Positions 1 to 5,497 of a stretch of 5,497 nt of DNA are shown in pieces; the stretch's first letter is position 1, and every line of letters starts with the position of its first letter. Origin of the DNA: a bacterium (GTDB lineage Bacteria > Patescibacteriota > Minisyncoccia > UBA6257 > GWB1-50-10). A program made the translations under genes and the position numbers. The DNA lies in NCBI GenBank assembly GCA_021791135.1, contig JAJYXD010000013.1, positions 1-5,497 of the forward strand. The letters run 5' to 3'. The notes beneath the pieces were generated by a model. That model had not been told where the DNA came from and did not search any database. It saw only the letters and a program-made list of their open reading frames with translations.

Positions 1-1
1 C

Positions 2-79
2 GGAGCTCATAACTTCGCCGGAGAACCGAGAAAAATACTTTTGAACGAACTGAAAAACGTATTGCAATCCAATACATAA
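2..79 (+). CDS. C-terminal end of an unidentified protein (5' truncated by window edge)
   Basis: An open frame enters from the left edge and ends at TAA 77-79, giving about 25 residues that end in RKILLNELKNVLQSNT. The composition (charged, leucine-rich, helix-like) looks like a normal protein C-terminus, and the stop lies 19 bases before the ATG of the aminopeptidase on the same strand. That spacing suggests the two genes are co-transcribed. No family can be recognised from so short a piece. The alternative is that these 79 bases are non-coding upstream sequence, because a 25-codon open frame can occur by chance. Confidence 0.5.
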   Translation, partial: GAHNFAGEPRKILLNELKNVLQSNT

Positions 80-87
80 CCGAGTTC

Positions 88-92
88 AAGGA
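88..92 (+). promoter_or_regulatory. Shine-Dalgarno site for the aminopeptidase start at 99
   Basis: AAGGA lies six bases before ATG 99-101, a standard spacing. It supports translation beginning upstream of the structured repeat at 127-213, so that the repeat is translated. A competing weaker site, AAGGG at 194-198, lies before GTG 204 inside the repeat's 3' arm. It would be hidden in the stem when the element is folded. Confidence 0.6.
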
Positions 93-98
93 AAAACT

Positions 99-2813
99 AT
101 GAAGTTACAACCCCGATATAAAAATAATACCCGCGTCGCATCCCTGCGAACGAGGGTAAGACTTGGCCAAGCGGCCCGGAGCGCCCGAGTGAGAAGGGAT
201 GCGGTGCGGGTATCAGTGCGGCTCTCTCGAAATGTCACTCCTCTCAAATACACTCTGAAACTCAAACCGGATCTTGAGGCGTTCGTCTTCGAGGGCGAGG
301 AAACCATACGCCTCCGAATCAAGAAAGGAACCAGGAGTATCACGCTTCATTCGAAAGAACTCTCGATCGATCTTGCCGAGATTATACGGGGAAAAGAAAA
401 AGAGTTTGCTCTGAAAACAACCTACGACGAGAAAACCGATACCGCGACTTTTATCTTCCGAAAAAGAATTCCCAGGGGAACCGCGGATCTACGACTCGTA
501 TTCCGAGGAACGCTGAACGATAAGATGCACGGATTCTACCGAAGCCGCTACGAAGTAAACGGCGAGACGCGGCACATGGCGACGACGCAGTTCGAGGCGA
601 CGGACGCGCGGCGGGCATTCCCCTGTTTCGACGAACCGGCGATGAAAGCGGTGTTTCACGTGACGCTCGTCGTCCCGAAGGATACAACGGCGATCTCGAA
701 CACGATTCCGTCCGTGATACAAGAGCACGAAGACGGCAGGAAAAGCGTCGTTTTCGCACCGACGCCCAAGATGTCAACCTATCTTCTCGCGTTCATTGCG
801 GGAGACTTCGAACACATAGAAAAGAAAACGAAGGAAGGGGTGCTGGTACGCGTATTCACGACCCCGGGGAAGATCCACCAGGCCGAGTTCGCGCTCTCGT
901 GCGCGGCAAAGACCGTCTCGTTTTTCGGCAAGTATTTTAAGATCACATATCCCCTTCCCGTGCTCGATCTTATTGCGGCACCGGATTTTGCATTCGGCGC
1001 GATGGAAAACTGGGGCGCCATAACGTTTCGGGAAACCGCGCTCCTCGTCGATCCGAAACATTCTTCCAGTGTAAATAAACAATGGGTAGCGCTCGTTATC
1101 GCGCACGAGCTGGCTCATCAGTGGTTTGGAAATCTTGTCACCATGGAATGGTGGACCCATTTGTGGCTGAACGAAGGATTCGCCTCTTATATAGAATACC
1201 TCGCGGTGGATCGTCTTTTTCCCGGATGGAATATCTGGACGCAGTTCGTGCATCGCGAGCCCGGAACCGCACTTGAACTCGATGCCCTGGAACATACTCA
1301 CCCGATAGAAATCGACGTTCACCGTCCCGACGAGATAGGAGAAGCGTTCGACACGGTAAGTTATTCGAAGGGCGCAAGCATCATTCGCATGCTTGCCGAG
1401 TATATCGGAGAGAACAAATTCCGCGATGGACTGCAATACTATCTTAAAAAACACAGCTACTCCAACACTTCGACCGTTCATTTGTGGAATGCGTTCGAGC
1501 GCACGTCGGGAAAACCGATCGCGGCAATTATGAAACATTGGACAAGGAAGTCGGGTTATCCGCTCATTACGTTATCGGGAAACAAAAATTCGTTTATTTT
1601 GAAACAGGAACGGTTTTTCTCGAGTGCTCTTTCCGGATTACGCTCGCGTGAGAAGACAACCTGGCCGATACCCATTGTCCTTAAGACCGTAAACGGAGCA
1701 ACGGAGCGGATACTTATGAAAAGGAAAACGTTCGTGCTTCCCGGGAAACTCGGCATACCGATGAAGGTAAACGACGGCGAATCCGGTTTTTTCGTCACGC
1801 AATATCCCAAAGAATTTCTTGCAACCCTTAAGAAACCGCTCCAGGAAAAACGACTTGAACCCTGCGATCGGCTCGGTCTCGCGAGAGACATCATGATGCT
1901 TGCGGAATCGGGGAAGCAGAAAACCGAGGAGGCCTTACGCTTCGTTTCCTATTATTGGGAAGAAACCGACTACACCGTGTGGTCGGAACTGATCGCTTCC
2001 CTCAATAAAATAGGATCGCTTGTCGCGAAAGAGCGCTTTGAGGAGGATTATCGTTCTTTTGTACGAACGCTGCTCGCTCCGATCGTGAAAAAAGTCGGGT
2101 GGCATTCGTCAATGCATGAAGATCATACTCGCGCACTTCTGCGAGATCTCGTACTCCTTAACGCCGGCATGTATGGGGAGAAAAATGTGATACGACGCGC
2201 ACAAGACGCGTTCAAGAAGATTGAGCCGCATAAAAACCCGATCCATGCGGATCTGCGGGAAGTCGTGTATCGCGTCGTCGCACGTTATGGCGGCACGAAA
2301 GAACACGCCGCATTCGTTGTTATGTATGAACGCGCGACACTTCACGAAGAAAAAAACAGAATCGGAAAGGCACTTGGGAGCTTCACGAGTAAAGACCTCC
2401 TCGAAAAAACGCTTGCGTTCTCGATGTCGAATCAGGTGCGTCCTCAAGACACCGTGGGAATCATCTCGTCGGTGTGGCTGAATCCCCACGGACGAGATCT
2501 CGCGTGGATGTTCGTAAAAAAGAACTGGAATCTGTTCCTCAAACGGTATGCAAGTAGTCAAGCACTCGCGCGACTTATCACGTCCGCCGGAACATTCAAT
2601 TCGGCGGCACGCGCGAAAGAAGTAAAGCGATTTTTCGAGAAGAACTCCGCACCGGGAGCGTCAAGAACAATTGAACAAGCGATCGAGAAGATACACTCGA
2701 ACGCCGCATGGCTCTCGCGCGAAAGGAAAGCCCTCGCGAAGTTATTTACGCGGAAAGTTCCTCTTTCTTCCCGCACCTCGAATCCAGCGCGCACGAACCG
2801 GCGCCGGTCATAA
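99..2813 (+). CDS. pepN: M1 family zinc aminopeptidase (PepN-like)
   Basis: This is a peptidase that removes N-terminal residues from peptides, probably in the cytoplasm since no signal peptide or membrane segment is visible. The 904-residue frame is normal for M1 enzymes with a C-terminal ERAP1-like helical domain. The order is an N-terminal beta domain from about residue 40 (RNVTPLKYTLKLKPDL), the conserved TQFEATDARRAFPCFDEP at 163-180, exopeptidase motif GAMEN at 300-304, zinc motif HELAH at 336-340, third zinc ligand Glu359 in LNEGF, and catalytic Tyr422 in SYSKGA. All key residues are present. The ATG at 99 has a good AAGGA site. Residues 11-39 are encoded by a structured repeat (127-213) and do not belong to the family. 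GTG 204 or GTG 216 are alternative starts that would exclude it. The last ~22 residues, basic and low-complexity, overlap the 3' end of the opposing DoxX gene. The family call is very firm; the exact substrate range is unknown. Confidence 0.97.
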   Translation: MKLQPRYKNNTRVASLRTRVRLGQAARSARVRRDAVRVSVRLSRNVTPLKYTLKLKPDLEAFVFEGEETIRLRIKKGTRSITLHSKELSIDLAEIIRGKEKEFALKTTYDEKTDTATFIFRKRIPRGTADLRLVFRGTLNDKMHGFYRSRYEVNGETRHMATTQFEATDARRAFPCFDEPAMKAVFHVTLVVPKDTTAISNTIPSVIQEHEDGRKSVVFAPTPKMSTYLLAFIAGDFEHIEKKTKEGVLVRVFTTPGKIHQAEFALSCAAKTVSFFGKYFKITYPLPVLDLIAAPDFAFGAMENWGAITFRETALLVDPKHSSSVNKQWVALVIAHELAHQWFGNLVTMEWWTHLWLNEGFASYIEYLAVDRLFPGWNIWTQFVHREPGTALELDALEHTHPIEIDVHRPDEIGEAFDTVSYSKGASIIRMLAEYIGENKFRDGLQYYLKKHSYSNTSTVHLWNAFERTSGKPIAAIMKHWTRKSGYPLITLSGNKNSFILKQERFFSSALSGLRSREKTTWPIPIVLKTVNGATERILMKRKTFVLPGKLGIPMKVNDGESGFFVTQYPKEFLATLKKPLQEKRLEPCDRLGLARDIMMLAESGKQKTEEALRFVSYYWEETDYTVWSELIASLNKIGSLVAKERFEEDYRSFVRTLLAPIVKKVGWHSSMHEDHTRALLRDLVLLNAGMYGEKNVIRRAQDAFKKIEPHKNPIHADLREVVYRVVARYGGTKEHAAFVVMYERATLHEEKNRIGKALGSFTSKDLLEKTLAFSMSNQVRPQDTVGIISSVWLNPHGRDLAWMFVKKNWNLFLKRYASSQALARLITSAGTFNSAARAKEVKRFFEKNSAPGASRTIEQAIEKIHSNAAWLSRERKALAKLFTRKVPLSSRTSNPARTNRRRS
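127..213 (+). repeat. Structured hairpin repeat, copy 1, inside the aminopeptidase reading frame
   Basis: Bases 127-145 pair with 195-213 to form a 19-bp stem with only two G-U wobbles (135/205 and 136/204). It encloses a 49-base loop region. Bases 147-190 of this loop match copy 2 (3321-3364) at 41 of 44 positions, including the shared blocks CGAACGAGGGTAAGACTTGG and CCCGGAGCGCCCGAGT. Within the core, GGCC 165-168 pairs with GGCC 173-176 around the loop AAGC. Where the stem differs from copy 2, nearly all changes within the paired region are compensated. The element is exactly 87 bases (29 codons) and has no stop in the aminopeptidase frame, so it is read as an arginine-rich insert. No known RNA family is recognised. 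It has neither inverted-repeat transposon ends with a transposase nor tRNA arms. Confidence 0.85.
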
Positions 2814-3186
2814 GAAGCGTTACGGAAGCGGCGAGAAGAATAAGTACGTACTCGTATCCTCCCTTTGATATGTAAAAACCGTTCCCGATGTGTACAAGGA
2901 ATAATGCCACGACCATGTCGATCGTAAGGAACAGCGACGCCCAGCGGGTAAGGAAACCGGCGATGAGCGCGATACCTCCGAGAAGTTCCACGAACGTAAC
3001 GACGTACGCGAAAAACGAGGCCAACGGAACGCCGAGCATCGTAAGGAATTGTCCCGTCCCTTCAATGCCGCCCGCGAGCTTTTGATAGCCGTGTACGGCG
3101 AAAATGATTCCGGTGACTACCCGGAGTACGAAGAGGCCCCACCCTTCGCACGTCTTTCCGCCTCGGCAAAAAATTGAATTGTTCAT
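2746..3186 (-). CDS. DoxX family integral membrane protein
   Basis: A 146-residue protein with four hydrophobic segments (about residues 17-31, 53-78, 83-100 and 111-127), the usual size and layout for DoxX/TQO-small-subunit-like proteins. Family hallmarks visible are HGYQKL at 32-37, the ELLGG turn at 67-71, GFLTR at 77-81, the NGFYISKGGYEY stretch at 102-113 and a short GAGSCALD tail. Members sit in the cytoplasmic membrane and are linked to redox or detoxification roles, but the exact job here is unknown. Four cysteines (7, 13, 132, 138) lie outside the membrane segments. ATG at 3186-3184 is chosen because a promoter ends seven bases upstream and no Shine-Dalgarno precedes it. An in-frame TTG at 3222 would add 12 residues that do not look like DoxX and would overlap the -35 box. 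The 3' end overlaps the aminopeptidase gene by 68 bp. Confidence 0.9.
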   Translation of the reverse strand: MNNSIFCRGGKTCEGWGLFVLRVVTGIIFAVHGYQKLAGGIEGTGQFLTMLGVPLASFFAYVVTFVELLGGIALIAGFLTRWASLFLTIDMVVALFLVHIGNGFYISKGGYEYVLILLAASVTLLMTGAGSCALDSRCGKKEELSA

Positions 3187-3193
3187 GGGAGTA

Positions 3194-3222
3194 ATTGTAC
3201 CAAAGCGAATTGTTCTCCTCAA
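3194..3222 (-). promoter_or_regulatory. Promoter of the doxX gene, apparently leaderless
   Basis: On the - strand, TTGAGG (3222-3217, four of six matches to TTGACA) is followed by a 17-base spacer and TACAAT (3199-3194, five of six to TATAAT). The ATG begins seven bases after the -10 box, which is where transcription would normally start. The mRNA would therefore have little or no 5' leader. The GAGGAG at 3220-3215 looks like a ribosome site, but it lies about 28 bases before the ATG and overlaps the -35 box. Confidence 0.6.
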
Positions 3223-3302
3223 TACAATGCGATAATAGCGTACAAAGTTATCCCCAATAGTATCGAGGCCCGGCCTCCATATTTTCTAACAACACAACCA
3301 AC

Positions 3303-3386
3303 CTCCGCGCCGCGTTCCTCCGAACGAGGGTAAGACTTGGGCTAGCGCCCCGGAGCGCCCGAGTTGAGGAGGAACGCGGCGCGGAG
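3303..3386 (+). repeat. Structured hairpin repeat, copy 2, intergenic
   Basis: Bases 3303-3320 and 3369-3386 form a perfect 18-bp GC-rich stem, and C3321-G3368 could extend it. The 44-base core 3321-3364 matches copy 1 at 147-190 at all but three positions. Two of those three form a swapped pair in the inner hairpin (GGGC 3339-3342 with GCCC 3347-3350, loop TAGC). Its orientation is the same as copy 1. The right arm ends eight bases beyond the stop codon of the - strand macB remnant, so on that strand it would be a strong 3'-end hairpin. It is not a textbook terminator: the loop is long and the following sequence is only moderately T-rich (GGTTGGTTGTGTTGTT). Confidence 0.85.
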
Positions 3387-3394
3387 AAATAAAA

Positions 3395-3841
3395 CTACTC
3401 GTATCGTAGAGCCGTTGCGGGATCCATCTTCGCGGCCTGCCTGGCGGGCAGGATACCCGAGATCACTCCGACCACGAACGTAAACATGAGAATCGCGAAG
3501 AGACCGGGAAAATCGAGCGCAGCGAAGGAAAAGAGCCCGTTCACACCCGCAAACGTCGCGCCGAATCCCACGATCGCGAGGAAATCCCCTTTCCACACAT
3601 TCAGGTTAACCCCGCGGAGCACCTTCGTTTCTTCCATTTCTCCCAACTTGAAAACCTTTTTCACGTCGCGAAGTTTGATGAGCGGCGTGCCGAAAAAACG
3701 CTCCGGGTCGTGTCGGAAACGCGTAGCACACCCCTCGCCGCAAAACGCATGCTTCTTTCCTTTGTGGATAACGTACGTAAGATCCGGATAGTCATCCAGA
3801 TACATCCCGCACACGAGATCGGTGTTTTTTTCCTCCATCAC
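3395..3841 (-). pseudogene. Broken YHS-domain ABC exporter: ATPase start fused to permease end (MacB type)
   Basis: The 148-residue frame is a chimera. Residues 7-53 are a YHS/TRASH-like metal-binding domain with LVCGM (Cys11) and FCGEGC (Cys34, Cys38). Residues 54-92 are the beginning of a MacB/LolD-type ABC ATPase (LIKLRDVKKVFKLG, then LRGVNLNVWKGDFLAIVG). The Walker A sequence that should follow at once is absent. From residue 93 the protein instead matches the end of a MacB/FtsX permease: one membrane helix (about 112-131) and the signature LPARQAAKMDPATALRYE. Walker A, Q-loop, signature motif, Walker B and most permease helices are missing, so it cannot hydrolyse ATP. The junction lies near 3563-3570. 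It follows macA by four bases (GTG 3841, or ATG 3838 directly after it), consistent with one operon. Either a large in-frame deletion spanning two genes or an assembly collapse explains it. Confidence 0.85.
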
Positions 3842-3845
3842 CGGC

Positions 3846-5396
3846 TTATTCCGAGCTTACCGTAATCATCTGGCCTTCCTCTAATCCGCTTGTGATCTCC
3901 GTAAATTCACCGTCCGATATTCCCGCCTCGATCTTCACCTCCCGCACCGCTTCTCCGTCAATCACGTTCACAAACATCCCTTTATCGCGTTTCGTAATGG
4001 CGAACGCGGGAATTTTCAACACGCCGCTCTTCACCGAAACGCGAATGGTAAGATCCGCACTCATTCCCGGCCGTATCGCCTTGTCGGTCGGGTCAATCGA
4101 GATGTTCACCCGATAATATTTGTCGCCGTCCTTCACGATCTCCTTCGGTTCGATGCTTACGAGCCGTCCGCCGAACTCCGTATTCGGGAAGGCGTCGAGC
4201 TTAACACCGACCGAGGTGCCGCCGTTCGTATCTTCCAATTTTCCTATCTCCAACTCCGAGACGTCCGCCTGAATTTTGTTGCCCGATGCGGAAAGTGAGA
4301 GCGCCGTATTGCCCGTCGTGAACGCTTCCCCTTCTTCCAAGTACACTTTGCTGACCTTCGCGGAAACAGGGGCATACAATGTTGCCTGTCCAATCTGATA
4401 TTCGGTCGCCTTCACACTGCTCTCCGCTTCCGCCGCTTGTGCCTTCGCAAACACGATATCCTCCTGTCTTGTTCCCGCTTCCTTCAACGCAAGTTCGTCT
4501 TTCGCAAGCGCAAGATTAGCAACGGCAATGCTCCATTTATCTTCCGCCGCGGTAAGTGTCGTGATTGCCGCATTCACGTTCGTACGTGCGGCCGCGATAC
4601 TCGTTCTCCATCCGTCAACGGTGCTTTGCGTCGTCTTGTCGGTAATGACGGCACCGTTCACCGCAAGTGCGAGTGAATCGAGAAAGTTTCTCGTCTTCAC
4701 GAGATTTTCCTTTCCTGTTACCACAAAAGATTCAAGTGTGGTATCCGGGAATACTCCGGAAGCAAGCGCCTGTTTCCATAAAGAAAGAAGAGATTCTTCG
4801 GTTACCCTTCCCGTAACCGCATCGGTCTTGAGCTGGACGTTTACCGTATCGAATATAAGCTGGGGACTGGTGCTCTTCACATTGAAGAAAAGCGCGTCTC
4901 CCTTGCTTCGCGCCGCATCGTCCGCGACCGTGTAGGCGTTCGCAAGTTCGTCGGTAAGATTCTTTTTCGCTCCTCCCAGGGTGACGGTCGCCTTCGAAAC
5001 CTCCGTCCGCGCAACATTCAAATCCTCGACCGTGTACCCCGCGGTAAGCTTATCGAGATTCGCTTCGCGCTGCGCCAAAACCGCGCGCAATCGATTCGCG
5101 GTAATTTCGAGTTCCGTCGTATCGAGCTTCATGAGCGGGCTCCCCTGCGAAACAAAATCACCTTCCTTTACGTATACCCGCCTCACGGTTCCCGGAGTAA
5201 GAAATCCCAGGCTGTAATCCTTCTCCGAGAGCACTTCTCCGCGCACCTTCACGATTTCGTTCACCGTGCCGCGTTCTACCCTGAACGTCGCTTTCTGTCC
5301 GTCCTCGCTCTTGAAGTACTTCTAATACATCCAGAACGACACGGCTCCCACGCCTATTACGACGACAATAATCAAAAAGTATGAAATCCGTTTCAT
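3846..5396 (-). pseudogene. macA: MacA/HlyD-type periplasmic adaptor, interrupted by an in-frame TAG
   Basis: Read from ATG 5396, the frame gives 516 codons with one internal stop (TAG, 5324-5322, codon 25) before the normal TAA at 3848-3846. Residues 4-24 are a hydrophobic N-terminal anchor starting MKRISYFLIIVVV. After the stop the adaptor continues: first lipoyl half about 63-92 (GTVRRVYVKEGDFVSQGSPL), a long alpha-helical hairpin about 93-337, second lipoyl half about 338-369 (YAPVSAKVSKVYLEEGEAF), and beta-barrel and membrane-proximal domains with RPGMSADLTI at 442-451. Such adaptors link an inner-membrane exporter to the outside; here the partner would be the MacB-type gene just downstream. 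As written, only a 24-residue anchor peptide is made unless the stop is read through. Restart at GTG 5264 would give a 472-residue protein without an anchor, probably mislocalised. Sequencing error is the main alternative. Confidence 0.85.
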
Positions 5397-5413
5397 ATCT
5401 TATGCTTTCTTTT

Positions 5414-5419
5414 ATTATA
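5414..5419 (-). promoter_or_regulatory. -10 box of the macA operon promoter
   Basis: A perfect TATAAT lies on the - strand 17 bases before ATG 5396, which would give a leader of about ten bases. No good -35 box is seen at 16-18 bases (GAGTTC at 17), and no strong Shine-Dalgarno lies before the ATG, only A/G-rich AAAGAAAG. The promoter would drive macA and the macB remnant together. Confidence 0.5.
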
Positions 5420-5440
5420 CCTTATTGGAGAAAGAGGAAC

Positions 5441-5469
5441 TCGATATTTCAAGCACGATAAATTACACT
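5441..5469 (+). promoter_or_regulatory. Possible divergent promoter, back to back with macA
   Basis: On the + strand, TCGATA (5441-5446) and TACACT (5464-5469) are each four of six matches to the -35 and -10 consensus and are spaced by 17 bases. An ATG follows seven bases later at 5477, the same geometry as the doxX promoter. The individual boxes are weak, so this is tentative. Confidence 0.3.
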
Positions 5470-5476
5470 GAAAGGG

Positions 5477-5497
5477 ATGCCTATCGACTCCGCCACT
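5477..5497 (+). CDS. Possible start of a divergent gene (truncated by window edge)
   Basis: ATG 5477 opens a frame reading MPIDSAT up to the window end. It is supported only by the possible promoter seven bases upstream and by the lack of any other use of this sequence. AAAGGG abuts the ATG and is too close to act as a ribosome site. Seven codons are too few to identify a product or to exclude chance. Confidence 0.25.

Larger units (their letters stand above)
3187..3394. other. Intergenic region between doxX start and macB remnant stop
   Basis: This 208-base gap holds the doxX promoter (3194-3222), a 13-base palindrome GAGGCCCGGCCTC (3265-3277) followed by a short T-run, and structured repeat copy 2 (3303-3386). 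No open frame of coding character, tRNA or other RNA gene was seen. The palindrome has only a 5-bp stem if folded, so it could be a weak terminator hairpin or a protein-binding site; neither can be decided from sequence alone. Confidence 0.6.

Noticed and set aside
147..190. Core of the repeat resembles parts of tRNA D-arms (GGCCAAGCGG, GAGCGCCCG)
   Set aside because: There is no anticodon arm, no GTTCGA T-arm and no 7-bp acceptor stem in either copy. The resemblance is limited to short GC-rich words.
774..1538. Long open frame of 254 codons on the - strand opposite the aminopeptidase
   Set aside because: It is antisense to the conserved catalytic domain. It shows no recognisable domain and arises from the codon bias of the real gene.
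3248..3256. DnaA-box-like TTATCCCCA
   Set aside because: A single nine-base site with one mismatch to TTATCCACA. No cluster, AT-rich unwinding region or dnaA/dnaN neighbour is present, so an origin is not supported.
3265..3277. Palindrome GAGGCCCGGCCTC as a rho-independent terminator
   Set aside because: Folded, it gives only about five base pairs with a three-base loop and a broken T-run, and no + strand gene ends nearby. Too weak to call.
3420..3450. Hairpin CCTGCC/GGCAGG near the end of the macB remnant
   Set aside because: It lies inside codons for the conserved PARQAA motif of the permease tail and is explained by coding constraint.
4528..4935. Open frame of 135 codons on the + strand opposite macA
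   Set aside because: It mirrors the low-complexity Ala/Thr-rich helical hairpin of the adaptor. No ribosome site or family signature was seen.
5420..5497. Possible tRNA or tmRNA 3' end at the right edge (CGACTCCGCCACT)
   Set aside because: There is no GTTCGA loop with paired T-stem and no partner acceptor strand within the window.

Overview
The window looks like a chromosomal fragment of a small-genome bacterium, most likely a Patescibacteria/CPR (Parcubacteria-like) lineage. This rests on the style of the proteins (a long-hairpin HlyD/MacA adaptor, a YHS-ABC fusion, a cytoplasmic M1 aminopeptidase), the tight packing, and start sites with almost no leader. No marker gene confirms the taxonomy, so it is an inference.

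Layout, left to right. Bases 2-79 hold the C-terminal end of an unidentified + strand gene. Bases 99-2813 (+) encode a complete M1 zinc aminopeptidase (PepN-like) with all catalytic motifs. Its 3' end overlaps, tail to tail, the end of a - strand DoxX-family membrane protein (2746-3186), whose ATG sits directly behind a recognisable promoter, as in a leaderless mRNA. Bases 3187-3394 are intergenic and carry the DoxX promoter, a short palindrome and a structured repeat. Bases 3395-5396 (-) are a macA-macB-type efflux operon in which both genes appear broken. The adaptor gene has an in-frame TAG right after its membrane anchor. The following gene joins a YHS metal-binding domain and the start of an ABC ATPase directly to the last membrane helix of a MacB/FtsX permease, so nearly all of the ATPase and permease is missing. 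Bases 5397-5497 hold the macA promoter and possibly the start of a divergent gene.

The most interesting signal is a pair of ~85-nt hairpin elements (127-213 and 3303-3386). They share a nearly invariant 44-nt core (41 of 44 identical). Their long outer stems differ in sequence between the copies, but nearly every change within the paired stem is compensated on the other arm. A small inner hairpin also shows a C-G to G-C swap. This covariation indicates selection on the folded form, RNA or single-stranded DNA, and suggests a dispersed structured-repeat family. One copy lies inside the aminopeptidase reading frame near its N-terminus, 29 codons long with no stop. The other lies just after the stop codon of the broken macB remnant.

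Functionally, the aminopeptidase would trim peptides in the cytoplasm and DoxX is a small membrane protein of redox-related type. The macAB locus would have exported a substrate across the envelope but is probably inactive as written, unless the two lesions are assembly errors.
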